NCBI GenBank assembly: GCA_002501205.1 | Contig: DLRW01000022.1 | Location: forward strand, 2,163 to 66,162 | Direction of reading: 5' to 3' | Source: Flavobacteriales bacterium UBA7878 | Lineage (GTDB): Bacteria > Bacteroidota > Bacteroidia > Flavobacteriales > Schleiferiaceae | DNA: 64,000 bases | In this document: one piece after another, positions 9,049 through 16,289 of the stretch | Position numbering within the stretch: the first letter of the stretch is position 1 | How the letters are laid out: every line of letters starts with the position of its first letter | The notes under the pieces: model-generated | The model's input: the letters and a program-made list of their open reading frames with translations, nothing else | The model's database searches: none | What the model was told of the DNA's origin: nothing | Position numbers and translations under genes: made by a program

Positions 9049-10080
9049 GTGGAAGTGCTTGAAAAATACTACCGTGTTCTTGGCTTAGATGAGGATGCCA
9101 CTTTTGCCGAGGTAAAGGTGGCCTATCGAAAGCAGGCCAAAAAGCTTCATCCGCAGTTTAATAAAAGCCCAAGTGCTCAGGAGGATTTTGTGTTTCTTAA
9201 TGAAGCTTATGAGTTTTTCCTGAATCAGAAGGCAAGGAAAAGCTCAAAGGCGCAGAGGAGTGGGAAATCCTTAGAAATTAACGAGAAGGCTGACTCGGAA
9301 TGGCAAGCAGAAGTGGAAAGAGCAAGAGAGCGTGCGGCTCAATTTGCGAAAATGCCCTACGAGAATTTTGTGGAAAGCAGTTTTTACAAGACTACCGAAT
9401 CTCTATCGGTGATTGCCGATTTTTTAAATATCAGTACTGCTTTCTTTCTGGTATTTGGAGGGCCCTCGATTGGCTATTTATGGAAGGGTGTTTATGGCTT
9501 GGTGGGAGGCTTGATTTTAGTATTTGTCACTACTCCTCTTTGGGCTAAGGTTTTAATCCATAAACCAACTCGAATAGATTTTCTTGAACTAGGGAAGGCT
9601 ATTCTTCAAGTCCTGGGAAGCAAGGTGCTATGGCTGTCATTGGCTTATCTATTCAACTTCTTCATAATTGTGCGGATAGGCTTTAGAACCTTTATTCCGC
9701 TCTGGGGGCTTTTTGCTTTACTGGGGGGATTGATTGCCGGAATTTATGGTCTGGAAAGGAAACTAAAGAATTACAAATTGAAAGCTTGGTTATGGGGGCC
9801 AGCGATTCTGAACACCTTTCTTCTGTTAAACTTTAGTTTGAGTTCTCATCCGGTGGTAGAAAGCTATGCCTTTATACAAGGAGAGCAGAATCATCAATAT
9901 GGTAGGCAAAAAACCACCTTTATTTATCTCGAGGGAGATCAATATGCTCAGTATTGGGGGCCACGCTTGTTTTTTGATTACAAGGCTATGGAAGATGCTG
10001 ATCTAATAAGCTATACCATAGAGCATGGTTTCTTTGGCCTAAGAGTAGTAAAGGCACACGAGTTTAAAAAGACGGATTGA
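9049..10080 (+). CDS. membrane J-domain protein with altered HPD motif
   Basis: 343 residues beginning with GTG directly after the preceding TAA (zero spacing), which suggests translational coupling. Residues 6-60 form a J-domain: YYRVLGLDEDATFAEVKVAY, then KKLHPQFNK, then FLNEAYEFF. The invariant HPD tripeptide that stimulates DnaK ATPase is HPQ here (residues 34-36, codons cat ccg cag). About four or five hydrophobic segments follow, for example GGLILVFVTTPLWA, LWLSLAYLFNFFII and LWGLFALLGGLIAGIYG. The C-terminal ~75 residues are soluble. It may tether or sense something for the upstream TraB/GumN protein, but this is inference. Confidence 0.78.
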   Translation: MEVLEKYYRVLGLDEDATFAEVKVAYRKQAKKLHPQFNKSPSAQEDFVFLNEAYEFFLNQKARKSSKAQRSGKSLEINEKADSEWQAEVERARERAAQFAKMPYENFVESSFYKTTESLSVIADFLNISTAFFLVFGGPSIGYLWKGVYGLVGGLILVFVTTPLWAKVLIHKPTRIDFLELGKAILQVLGSKVLWLSLAYLFNFFIIVRIGFRTFIPLWGLFALLGGLIAGIYGLERKLKNYKLKAWLWGPAILNTFLLLNFSLSSHPVVESYAFIQGEQNHQYGRQKTTFIYLEGDQYAQYWGPRLFFDYKAMEDADLISYTIEHGFFGLRVVKAHEFKKTD

Positions 10081-10104
10081 CCCGATGGTCTTCAGGTCAA
10101 TCCG
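10066..10104 (-). terminator. rho-independent terminator of the NmrA oxidoreductase gene
   Basis: A perfect 10-bp stem CGGATTGACC / GGTCAATCCG (10073-10082 and 10095-10104) with a 12-base loop. On the minus strand it is followed by TCTTTTT, so it ends transcripts of the 10119-10958 gene. Its left arm overlaps the last codons of the + strand J-domain gene, so it may also help end that transcript, although no U-run follows on that side. Confidence 0.75.
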
Positions 10105-10118
10105 CCGGATAAAAATGA

Positions 10119-10958
10119 TTAAGCCAAAGCTTCTTTAATGGCTACAGAATAGGGGGTAGTAGGACGAGCAATCAGTTTAGAGAGCATTTTACCATCATCA
10201 AAAAGATCGCCTTTAGAGGCACAAACATCCCAACTGGCTAAGCCTTCCGCAAAAGCATCAGGAATACCAAAGCTTTTCAGAGCCTGAGCAAAGTCGTTTT
10301 CAGCTAGGTTTTGGTAAGGGATGTCCTTGCCACTTTGTTTGGAGATTTCTTGCGCAAACTTACTTAAAGTGTAGGCCTCGTCGCCGGCTAGTTCATAGGT
10401 TTGTCCCTCATGACCTGCTTCGGTAAGTACTACTGCGGCGGCCTCAGCATAGTCAATGCGACTGGCAGAAGCAATTTTTCCGTCTGCGGCACTACCTATA
10501 AAAGCACCACCTTGTAAGGCACCGGGAATAGAGGCGGTATAGTTTTCGGTATACCAGCCATTGCGAAGAATGGTATAGCTAAGACCGGAAGACTTTAAGC
10601 GTAATTCGGTAGTGAGATGTTCTCCGGCTAAACTGATTTGAGAGCTGTCGGCGCGCAAAATACTGGTGTACACAATGCGCTTCACTTGAGCTTTTTCAGC
10701 GGCAGAAATTACATTCTTATGCTGACGAGCACGACTGCCAATTTCGTTCCCGGAAATCAGCAGTAAGGTTTCGATACCTTCTAGGGCCGAAGCTAATTCT
10801 TCCGGTTTTTCGTAGTCAAAGGCACGGGCTTCGATACCTTCAATTTTAGCTGGATTACGAACCAGGGCCACCAGATTACTGGCATCGGTTCTTTTCTTTA
10901 ATTGCTCAATTACGTGGTTTCCTAATTGGCCGCTAGCGCCGGTGATTCCTATTTTCAT
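10119..10958 (-). CDS. NmrA-type NAD(P)-binding oxidoreductase (QOR2/YtfG-like)
   Basis: 279 residues of the atypical short-chain dehydrogenase family. The N-terminal dinucleotide motif is GITGASGQLGNHV (residues 4-16). Further hallmarks are VALVRNP, the VKRIVYTSILRAD strand, and SYTILRNGWYTENY, which is characteristic of NAD(P)H:quinone oxidoreductase type 2 and its relatives. It likely reduces quinones or detoxifies reactive carbonyls in the cytoplasm. The Rrf2 regulator lies 54 bases upstream on the same strand, and a candidate operator sits between them. The genes may be co-transcribed or separately controlled. I saw no clear TAnnTTTG element immediately upstream. Confidence 0.85.
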   Translation of the reverse strand: MKIGITGASGQLGNHVIEQLKKRTDASNLVALVRNPAKIEGIEARAFDYEKPEELASALEGIETLLLISGNEIGSRARQHKNVISAAEKAQVKRIVYTSILRADSSQISLAGEHLTTELRLKSSGLSYTILRNGWYTENYTASIPGALQGGAFIGSAADGKIASASRIDYAEAAAVVLTEAGHEGQTYELAGDEAYTLSKFAQEISKQSGKDIPYQNLAENDFAQALKSFGIPDAFAEGLASWDVCASKGDLFDDGKMLSKLIARPTTPYSVAIKEALA

Positions 10959-10974
10959 GGATTTGTGATTTATA

Positions 10975-10993
10975 TGTAATAAAAGTTGTTACA
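10975..10993. promoter_or_regulatory. candidate Rrf2 operator, copy 2 (upstream of oxidoreductase)
   Basis: The 19-base site TGTAATAAAAGTTGTTACA matches 16 of 19 positions of the site before the regulator gene (11454-11472). Both have TGTAA and TTACA outer arms and a 7-base centre. It lies 16 bases upstream of the oxidoreductase ATG. Two near-identical sites before two linked genes strongly suggest one regulator binding both. Confidence 0.6.
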
Positions 10994-11012
10994 ATTTAGA
11001 GTAAAAAAAAGG

Positions 11013-11423
11013 CTAGTGAAACTCTGCTCTAAAGCTGGCGACACTATGCGTTTCTAATTCCTTTAGAAGTACCTGATCAATATCTTGATAGAGAACAGAT
11101 AGTTTTTGATTTATTTGTTTGCCGATGGGGCAATCGGGGCTGGGTTGGGCATGGCGTTTTCCTAAAACTTCGGAGTTTTTAACGGCTAAATAAATAGCAG
11201 CTAAGCTTATTTTCTGCGGATCCTTAGCCAGGGTACTGCCGCCGTTTTTTCCTTTACGACTTTGCACCAAGCCCGCTTCATGTAAAACAATAAGCTCTTT
11301 GCGCACTACAACCGGATTCACATTAAGGCTACCGGCAATCCATTCCGAGCTTAACCACTCACCCGGACTATCGGCCAGGAGGGTTAAAATGTGAAGGGCG
11401 CTTGCAAATCGAGTGTTGTTCAT
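11013..11423 (-). CDS. Rrf2 family transcriptional regulator
   Basis: 136 residues. An N-terminal winged helix-turn-helix matches the Rrf2 family: FASALHILTLLADSP, then SSEWIAGSLNVNPVVVRKEL, then GLVQSRKGKNGGSTLAKDP. The Fe-S cysteine cluster of IscR or NsrR is missing; only one cysteine (SPDCPIG) is present, so the sensor mechanism differs, perhaps a redox-sensitive thiol as in YwnA or CymR-like proteins. The gene precedes the NmrA oxidoreductase on the same strand, and both carry a copy of the same inverted repeat upstream. The simplest reading is an autoregulated repressor that controls the quinone reductase in response to electrophile or redox stress; this is inferred. Confidence 0.83.
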   Translation of the reverse strand: MNNTRFASALHILTLLADSPGEWLSSEWIAGSLNVNPVVVRKELIVLHEAGLVQSRKGKNGGSTLAKDPQKISLAAIYLAVKNSEVLGKRHAQPSPDCPIGKQINQKLSVLYQDIDQVLLKELETHSVASFRAEFH

Positions 11424-11431
11424 AGAGGGTA

Positions 11432-11462
11432 CAAAGGTATGTTATTTTTTAAATGTAACAAA
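11432..11462 (-). promoter_or_regulatory. promoter of the Rrf2 gene (TTTG-N19-TACCTTTG)
   Basis: On the minus strand a -33 TTTG (11459-11462) is separated by exactly 19 bases from TACCTTTG (11432-11439), a full match to the Bacteroidota promoter consensus. The -7 element ends only 8 bases before the ATG at 11423, so the mRNA would be nearly leaderless. The -33 box lies inside the inverted repeat at 11451-11475, which fits repression by promoter occlusion. Confidence 0.7.
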
Positions 11463-11475
11463 AGAAGTTACATTT
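11451..11475. promoter_or_regulatory. candidate Rrf2 operator, copy 1 (autoregulatory)
   Basis: A perfect inverted repeat: AAATGTAAC, 7 bases (AAAAGAA), GTTACATTT. It covers the -33 box of the regulator promoter. The inner 19 bases (11454-11472, TGTAACAAAAGAAGTTACA) recur with three changes upstream of the oxidoreductase. Confidence 0.68.
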
Positions 11476-11627
11476 AATTCTTTGCTGGATAGTTTCATGC
11501 TTTTGACAGAGAGAAACCGTAGGCTAAGTAGTTTATTTGGTTGATTGCATTATTCATTAGAGGAATAGTTTTTGATTCAAATCCAGTTCTATAATTTTCA
11601 TATTTACAGCAGAATAATTTCTTCAAG

Positions 11628-12125
11628 ATGAACTCCGACTTAAAAAGGAATCTTCGGATTTTAAGTGATCATTTCGATTGGCGATTAAGTTTCCAAGGAA
11701 ACGATCTCCATTTGGAACGCGGTGATCTTGTTATCCAATTAAAGGAAAAACGACCTTCCCATATAGACTTGAGCTATATGAACTCTGCCGGAGAACATTT
11801 TTTAAATATCCCGGGAGCTGAGGTTTATGATATAATCCTCCAGTTATTTCACGCTACTACAGAGGGGGTTTTGGAGCGTCGTACGGCTAAGGTTTTGGAA
11901 GTAGCAGATTGGCTAAATGAAGAGGGGGACTTCTTTTTGGATAAATTAAAGCAGCTAGTTCTGGATTCACCTCAAGGTTACCATCATTTAGGAGGAAACC
12001 GCATTTTAGCGGAATATCTTAATGGGATATTAATTTTAACCGACGATCTCAATTATTTCAAATCCAATGTGCTTTCCGTTCAGAATATGAAAGAATTGGA
12101 GCACTTAATTACGACTTATGAATAG
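11628..12125 (+). CDS. uncharacterised 165-residue protein paired with a zinc-ribbon protein
   Basis: A soluble, mixed alpha/beta protein with no signal peptide and no membrane helix. It begins MNSDLKRNLRILSDHFDW and has an internal predicted strand-rich half followed by helices (AKVLEVADWLNEEGDFFLDK). I do not recognise a family. Its last 8 bases overlap the start of the zinc-ribbon gene at 12118, a clear sign of translational coupling, so the two proteins probably work together. Nothing in the sequence tells what they do. Confidence 0.65.
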   Translation: MNSDLKRNLRILSDHFDWRLSFQGNDLHLERGDLVIQLKEKRPSHIDLSYMNSAGEHFLNIPGAEVYDIILQLFHATTEGVLERRTAKVLEVADWLNEEGDFFLDKLKQLVLDSPQGYHHLGGNRILAEYLNGILILTDDLNYFKSNVLSVQNMKELEHLITTYE

Positions 12126-12708
12126 ATTCCAAGATCAAGGCTATAAGCTGTATCATTTTGAGGATGAGATTTTTGTAGCCTGTCCTAACTGCGAGGAAAG
12201 GGCGGTGGTGAATATCGAGAATCCTCGATTAGAAACTCGCCATGGTACTCTGAATTGCTCTTTCTCTCTGGATGGTCGTGAACTTCGATATCGCATGGAA
12301 TTGAAATGCAATTGTCCGGATTGTGGTGCTCGCATTGAACGCCACCTAGATAATGTGAAGGAGCGCCAAGAGGAAATTGCTGTTCGCTGTGATGAATGTG
12401 AAAATACTCAGTCCTATAAGCCACGCTTTATATCCTATGAATGCGGCTATCCGGATTCAGGATTGCCCAGTGATCCCTATTACAATCTTCCTTTATGGAT
12501 GCATTTAGAACTTAAGGACAATGTGCTTTGGGCCTATAATTACCGACATCTGGATTATTTAAAAAGCTATGTGTCGGCTGGTCTGAGGGAAAGAAAACCG
12601 CATGGCGTTTATTGGATGACCATGCTCGAAAGACTGCCAGACTGGATGAAATCCGCTAAGAATCGGGAAGCAGTGCTTAAGGGTTTTGATAAATTGCTTC
12701 GGATCTAA
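12118..12708 (+). CDS. zinc-ribbon (TFIIB-type) protein of unknown function
   Basis: 196 residues with four to five metal-binding cysteine pairs: CPNC at 22-25, KCNCPDCG with cysteines at 64, 66 and 69, and CDEC at 91-94. The C-terminal half (residues about 110-196) is aromatic-rich (YYNLPLWMHLELKDNVLWAYNYRHLDYLK). Proteins of this layout are listed as TFIIB-type zinc ribbon-containing proteins and are found beside polymorphic-toxin or immunity-like genes in some genomes, but no such partner is visible here. It starts inside the upstream gene, so it is translated with it. Confidence 0.68.
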   Translation: MNRFQDQGYKLYHFEDEIFVACPNCEERAVVNIENPRLETRHGTLNCSFSLDGRELRYRMELKCNCPDCGARIERHLDNVKERQEEIAVRCDECENTQSYKPRFISYECGYPDSGLPSDPYYNLPLWMHLELKDNVLWAYNYRHLDYLKSYVSAGLRERKPHGVYWMTMLERLPDWMKSAKNREAVLKGFDKLLRI

Positions 12709-12739
12709 TTGAAGCACTCCAATTCCATCGCTTAATTAA

Positions 12740-12868
12740 ATGGACCTACTCTACCGTACTATTCCTTTATTGGGGGATCAGGAAAAGGCGGCGATATACG
12801 ATCAGAATGGAACCTTGGTCTTTAACTATTGGAAGGTCCCAATTTTACAGGTACGAAGATATTTTTAG
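12740..12868 (+). CDS. possible 42-residue small protein
   Basis: An open frame from ATG 12740 (MDLLYRTIPLLGDQEKAAIY, ending in VRRYF) lies 31 bases after the zinc-ribbon gene on the same strand and just before a strong terminator. It has no membrane helix or known motif. It could be a real small protein of the same transcript, a truncated remnant or chance. Confidence 0.2.
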   Translation: MDLLYRTIPLLGDQEKAAIYDQNGTLVFNYWKVPILQVRRYF

Positions 12869-12918
12869 ACTGCAATAGGCCCCTTTTATCGAGTTAGATA
12901 GCATTCCCTAGAAAGTAA

Positions 12919-12953
12919 AAAGCAGGAATCGATCCATTGCCTGTTCCTGCTTT
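12919..12953. terminator. bidirectional rho-independent terminator
   Basis: A perfect 10-bp stem, AAAGCAGGAA (12919-12928) and TTCCTGCTTT (12944-12953), with a 15-base loop. A-rich on the left and T-rich on the right, it can end transcripts from both sides: the zinc-ribbon genes (+) and the GNAT gene (-), which converge here. On the minus strand the stem is followed by TTTTTACTTT. Confidence 0.75.
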
Positions 12954-12976
12954 CTGTGCAATGCGTTTGCATTTAG

Positions 12977-13534
12977 CTATTCACGCCAATGTTCTTCTTT
13001 ATTTAACTCATGAGAACAAAGGATATGACCTTTTGGCTTTTCGGCTATTTCGCCTTTTAAACTCTGAACCATCCAGGCATTGGCAAATTCGGCCGGAATG
13101 GGGTAAGGAGCCTGGAAGCCCATGGCACCCGCATCAGGTATAAAACCATGTTTGGGATAGTAGTCCATGTGTCCGAGCACGAATAGTAATTCCGAGCCCA
13201 TAGCCTTTAATCTTTGAACACCCGCTTGGATGAGTAAAGCTCCTATGCCTTGCTTTTGGTATTTAGGAACTATTGCCAGTGGGGCCAGGATATGAAGCAA
13301 AGGCTGATTGCTTGCTCGATTATCTAGATAGACCCGCGTAAAAAGAATATGACCAATCGCCTTATTCCCATCAAAAGCCAATAATGAGAGTAAAGGTTTT
13401 GCCGAGGGGTCCTCTAAAAGGTCGGCACATAATTGAGCTTCTTTGGGATATCCAAAAGCAAGCTCCTCAACCCGCATTATATCTTGGAAATCTTCATTTT
13501 GACTTTCGCGTATGTATATTTTATTAGTTAACAT
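12977..13534 (-). CDS. GNAT family N-acetyltransferase (YhbS-like)
   Basis: 185 residues. The acetyl-CoA binding motif A is present as VPKYQKQGIGALLIQAG near residues 88-104. A C-terminal motif LGHMDYYPKHGF (about 122-133) is typical of the YhbS branch of GNAT acetyltransferases. It likely transfers an acetyl group from acetyl-CoA to an amine or protein; the substrate cannot be predicted. It is transcribed alone, ending at the hairpin at 12919-12953. Confidence 0.85.
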   Translation of the reverse strand: MLTNKIYIRESQNEDFQDIMRVEELAFGYPKEAQLCADLLEDPSAKPLLSLLAFDGNKAIGHILFTRVYLDNRASNQPLLHILAPLAIVPKYQKQGIGALLIQAGVQRLKAMGSELLFVLGHMDYYPKHGFIPDAGAMGFQAPYPIPAEFANAWMVQSLKGEIAEKPKGHILCSHELNKEEHWRE

Positions 13535-13868
13535 GATTAAATGTATTAAGCTGCTCCCATTCCCTTGAATGAAAGCAATAGACCGATTGGATCGATCACT
13601 GTATTACTACTATTGAAAAAGAGGGTCTGCGTCAGGGCCGAATTAGCCTGAAGACCATGAATGTATTTGCGACAGCTTGAGGGAAGTCAAGAATTAAAAG
13701 CTTCCGCTTAGAAGCTGTCTATACTACCGAGGTTCGGTGAATGAAACTAGATGTCTTAATCATGCCCTGCAAATTTAAGGGCTAATTGCTTAAGCATAGC
13801 TTTTGGAACTAAGTTTTAGCATCCTAAATTGCAAGGAATAGAATATTAGACTTCAGAGTTGTAGACTT
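13535..13868. other. intergenic region without supported gene
   Basis: About 334 bases between the GNAT gene and the SnoaL-like gene. I see no open frame with coding character, no tRNA or riboswitch signature and no strong hairpin. Short frames (about 15 and 25 codons) are broken by stops and look random. It may hold the divergent promoters of the two neighbours; no perfect TAnnTTTG element was found. Confidence 0.5.
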
Positions 13869-14249
13869 ATGAAATTCACCAAAACAGTCGATTGCGGCAA
13901 TTCTCCCAAGCGCGAGTTTTTAAAGGAGCTTAGTCGGCTTTTCGCAGCTTATGAAATTGATCAAGCCATGAGCTATATGGACGAAGATATCCACTGGACT
14001 TTGGTGGGAGACCAGGCCATTAGCGGTAGAGAAAATTTCGCGGCGGCACTTCGGGAGCATAGCGACAATAAGGTGAAGGAGCTGATTATTCACAGTATTA
14101 TTACTCACGGAAAGGAAGCTGCAGTTTATGGTGAAATGTTAATGAAGAATGGGCAGCATTTTGTCTTTGCTGACATTTACACTTTTAAAAGTGCGAAAGG
14201 AGATAAGGTGAAGTCCATCGTTTCCTTCGTACAATTGAAGAATTCCTAA
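13869..14249 (+). CDS. SnoaL/NTF2-like family protein
   Basis: 126 residues with the cone-shaped NTF2/SnoaL signature: FLKELSRLFAAYEIDQAMSY, then MDEDIHWTLVGDQAISGREN, then a strand ending DIYTFKSAKGDKVKSI. Members are polyketide cyclases, isomerases or small-molecule binding proteins; here no specific substrate is indicated. No signal peptide is present. It is followed 20 bases later by the DUF2007 gene, so both may be one transcript. Confidence 0.78.
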   Translation: MKFTKTVDCGNSPKREFLKELSRLFAAYEIDQAMSYMDEDIHWTLVGDQAISGRENFAAALREHSDNKVKELIIHSIITHGKEAAVYGEMLMKNGQHFVFADIYTFKSAKGDKVKSIVSFVQLKNS

Positions 14250-14269
14250 TTTAAAGCCAAACAGTCCTA

Positions 14270-14701
14270 ATGGAGCTGATTACCGTAAGGAGTTTCGAAA
14301 AAGCCATTGAAGCGCATATGGTCAAAAGCCGGCTGGAGAGTGAGGGGATTCCGGTTTATCTCTTTGATGAACATACAGTCGGTCTAAATCCGCTTTTTAA
14401 CCTTTCGGTGGATGGGATTAAATTAAAGGTCCATCCACAAGATGTGGAGCTGGCTCAAGAGATTATTGAGGACTTTATTCATGCACCTCATGAAAACTCA
14501 GAGGGAGAGCCTTTGCTCTGCAGTGAATGTGGTTCAGCAGATTTCTATGAATCCTATCAGTCCATGAAAGGGAGAAAGGGATTTTTATCCATTATCGTAT
14601 CTTTCTTATTAGGGGTTTATCCTATTTATTACCGCACTGTCATTAAGTGCAAGTCTTGCGGCAATGAGATGGAAATTCAGCATCAGGAGTCAGAAAATTG
14701 A
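14270..14701 (+). CDS. DUF2007-type protein with zinc ribbon and membrane helix
   Basis: 143 residues. The N-terminal ~70 residues match the putative signal-transducing DUF2007 domain: VRSFEKAIEAHMVKSRLESE, then VYLFDEHTVG, then KLKVHPQDVELAQEIIEDF. Two zinc-ribbon cysteine pairs follow, CSECG and CKSCG. Between them lies one membrane helix (FLSIIVSFLLGVYPIYY). It is probably an inner-membrane protein with a cytoplasmic sensor domain; the role is unknown. Confidence 0.72.
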   Translation: MELITVRSFEKAIEAHMVKSRLESEGIPVYLFDEHTVGLNPLFNLSVDGIKLKVHPQDVELAQEIIEDFIHAPHENSEGEPLLCSECGSADFYESYQSMKGRKGFLSIIVSFLLGVYPIYYRTVIKCKSCGNEMEIQHQESEN

Positions 14702-14869
14702 TCCAGCTAAAAATTCTCAAAAAATTAGTTTAAGGGACTTGGAAGGCTATTCAAGGTATTAGTCTGCGATGTACATTTAAGTAAGCAATCAATTTGCTTC
14801 CTTATTGGGCGAATTTGCAAAATCCGGTTCGGAATTTATTGATTGTGAGACTAATTGCTCTTCATTTTA

Positions 14870-15469
14870 ATGATACACCCTCATACTGAGCTGAAATTTA
14901 TCAGCGCCGAGGTAGGCTACGGAGTGGTAGCTACGCAATTTATTCCGGCCGGAACCATAACCTGGGTTTTAGATAAGCTGGATCGCGAATTCAGTCCGGC
15001 TGAATTTCAGGCCCTGGAGCCAATTTATCAAAACATCTTAGACACTTATACCTTTCGCAATAATCAGGGGAATCTGGTTTTGTGCTGGGATAATGGTCGT
15101 TTCGTTAATCACAGTTTTAATTCCAACTGCCTAACTACAGCCTACGATTTTGAAATCGCCATTCGCGATATCCAGTCAGGTGAGCAGCTAACGGACGATT
15201 ATGGTTATTTAAATATACCTTATCCCTTTCGGGGCTATGATGAAGGTACTCGACGCAAAACGGTCTATCCAGATGATCTACTCAAGTACTATAAGGTTTG
15301 GGATAATAAGATTAAGAAGGTCTTTCCACGGATCCTGAAATTGGATCAGGCTTTAAAGTCGGTGATGAATCCGAAAACCTGGGAATTGGTAGAAAAAGTG
15401 GTTAATGGTGAAGTGGAAATGGACTCTATTCTTAGTAATTACTACCAAGATAGTCATGAAAAGGCCTAA
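14870..15469 (+). CDS. SET domain protein (putative lysine methyltransferase)
   Basis: ATG 14870 gives 199 residues; the TTG at 14855 would add five. SET hallmarks appear in order: VGYGVVATQFIPAG near residues 14-27, FVNHSFNSNC near 82-91, and AIRDIQSGEQLTDDYGY near 100-116. These map to the SAM-binding GxG, NHS and GEELxxDY motifs, so a protein lysine methyltransferase activity is likely. The cysteines of the post-SET zinc motif are not evident. SET proteins in bacteria are often of eukaryotic or chlamydial type and modify DNA-associated or ribosomal proteins. The target is unknown. Confidence 0.82.
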   Translation: MIHPHTELKFISAEVGYGVVATQFIPAGTITWVLDKLDREFSPAEFQALEPIYQNILDTYTFRNNQGNLVLCWDNGRFVNHSFNSNCLTTAYDFEIAIRDIQSGEQLTDDYGYLNIPYPFRGYDEGTRRKTVYPDDLLKYYKVWDNKIKKVFPRILKLDQALKSVMNPKTWELVEKVVNGEVEMDSILSNYYQDSHEKA

Positions 15470-15533
15470 GTAATTTTGGGCTTTGGAAACGGATTCCGCA
15501 TTTGGTACCAATCAATTAAAGTCTGAACTGGCC

Positions 15534-15541
15534 TAAGTTTG
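15534..15541 (+). promoter_or_regulatory. -7 element for the 15565 gene
   Basis: TAAGTTTG, a full TAnnTTTG match, ends 23 bases before the ATG of the 15565-16206 gene. A TTTG at 15501-15504 is too far upstream for a -33 box. Confidence 0.45.
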
Positions 15542-15564
15542 CGCTTCACCAACAAACAGCCCTC

Positions 15565-16206
15565 ATGAAGCTCTTTTTTAAAGTCCTTATTGGACTAGCG
15601 ATCCTTTTCACTCTCATCTTTATTGGTTTTGGATATTTCTTTTACAAGGCCGTAGATGGAGCTATTGAGGAGGGGAAGAGGGTAGCTGCATTGCCGGAAT
15701 TACACGCTGTGATCACTTCAGGGAATCAATATCCAAGTCCGCTTGGAGAGGATAGTGTGGCTTTTTTCCTCTTGGATTATTCATTGAGTTCCGGAGGAGG
15801 ATTGGGCTCAACCAGCAGAATTAAGACCACGGATTATAAATACCATCCTACAAGTCAGGCTCTAAAGCTAAGTATCGATAATGTGGAATATACTTTTGCC
15901 ATTGATCCTTATGCAGTTTTCTTAACGGAGAGCAGTAAAGAATCTGAAGAATGGAAATTGGCGCTTACCTTGGCATTTAATGGCGCTCCTACTTTTAAAC
16001 CTAACTTAATTGGTCTGGAAGATCGCATTGATTGTGCTGTTAGGGATGCCTATAAAGATAACTGGGATGTAGATGTAGATGTGGAATGTAAGTATTTGAA
16101 TTCCCACTACACTTCAGCGGATTTCACCCAGTTTAACTGGCGTCAAGGCGATAGCATTAGCTTTAAAGGCGAAATTGTGAATGGCCAAATTCAGCTCCTG
16201 AATTAG
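15565..16206 (+). CDS. membrane-anchored protein of unknown function
   Basis: 213 residues with one N-terminal membrane helix (VLIGLAILFTLIFIGFGYFF, residues about 7-26). A soluble domain of ~185 residues follows, with several beta-strand-like segments and aspartate-rich patches (DNWDVDVDVECK). No motif or family was recognised. It stands alone and ends just before a convergent terminator. Confidence 0.6.
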   Translation: MKLFFKVLIGLAILFTLIFIGFGYFFYKAVDGAIEEGKRVAALPELHAVITSGNQYPSPLGEDSVAFFLLDYSLSSGGGLGSTSRIKTTDYKYHPTSQALKLSIDNVEYTFAIDPYAVFLTESSKESEEWKLALTLAFNGAPTFKPNLIGLEDRIDCAVRDAYKDNWDVDVDVECKYLNSHYTSADFTQFNWRQGDSISFKGEIVNGQIQLLN

Positions 16207-16210
16207 AATA

Positions 16211-16241
16211 AAAAAAGAGGCGACCTCTGCAAGTCGCCTCT
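16211..16241 (-). terminator. rho-independent terminator for the LamG surface protein gene
   Basis: A perfect 9-bp stem AGAGGCGAC / GTCGCCTCT (16216-16224 and 16233-16241) with an 8-base loop. On the minus strand the stem is followed by TTTTTTT, giving a classic terminator for the 16290-17690 gene. It may also serve the + strand gene ending at 16206. Confidence 0.8.
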
Positions 16242-16289
16242 ACATTCAGTTCCCTAATGTTTTCTGTTTTAACCTATAAAATGAAGTAC

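Noticed and set aside
13535..13868. short open frames in the gap before the SnoaL-like gene
   Set aside because: Frames of about 15 and 25 codons end quickly and show no hydrophobic or motif pattern, so they look like chance.
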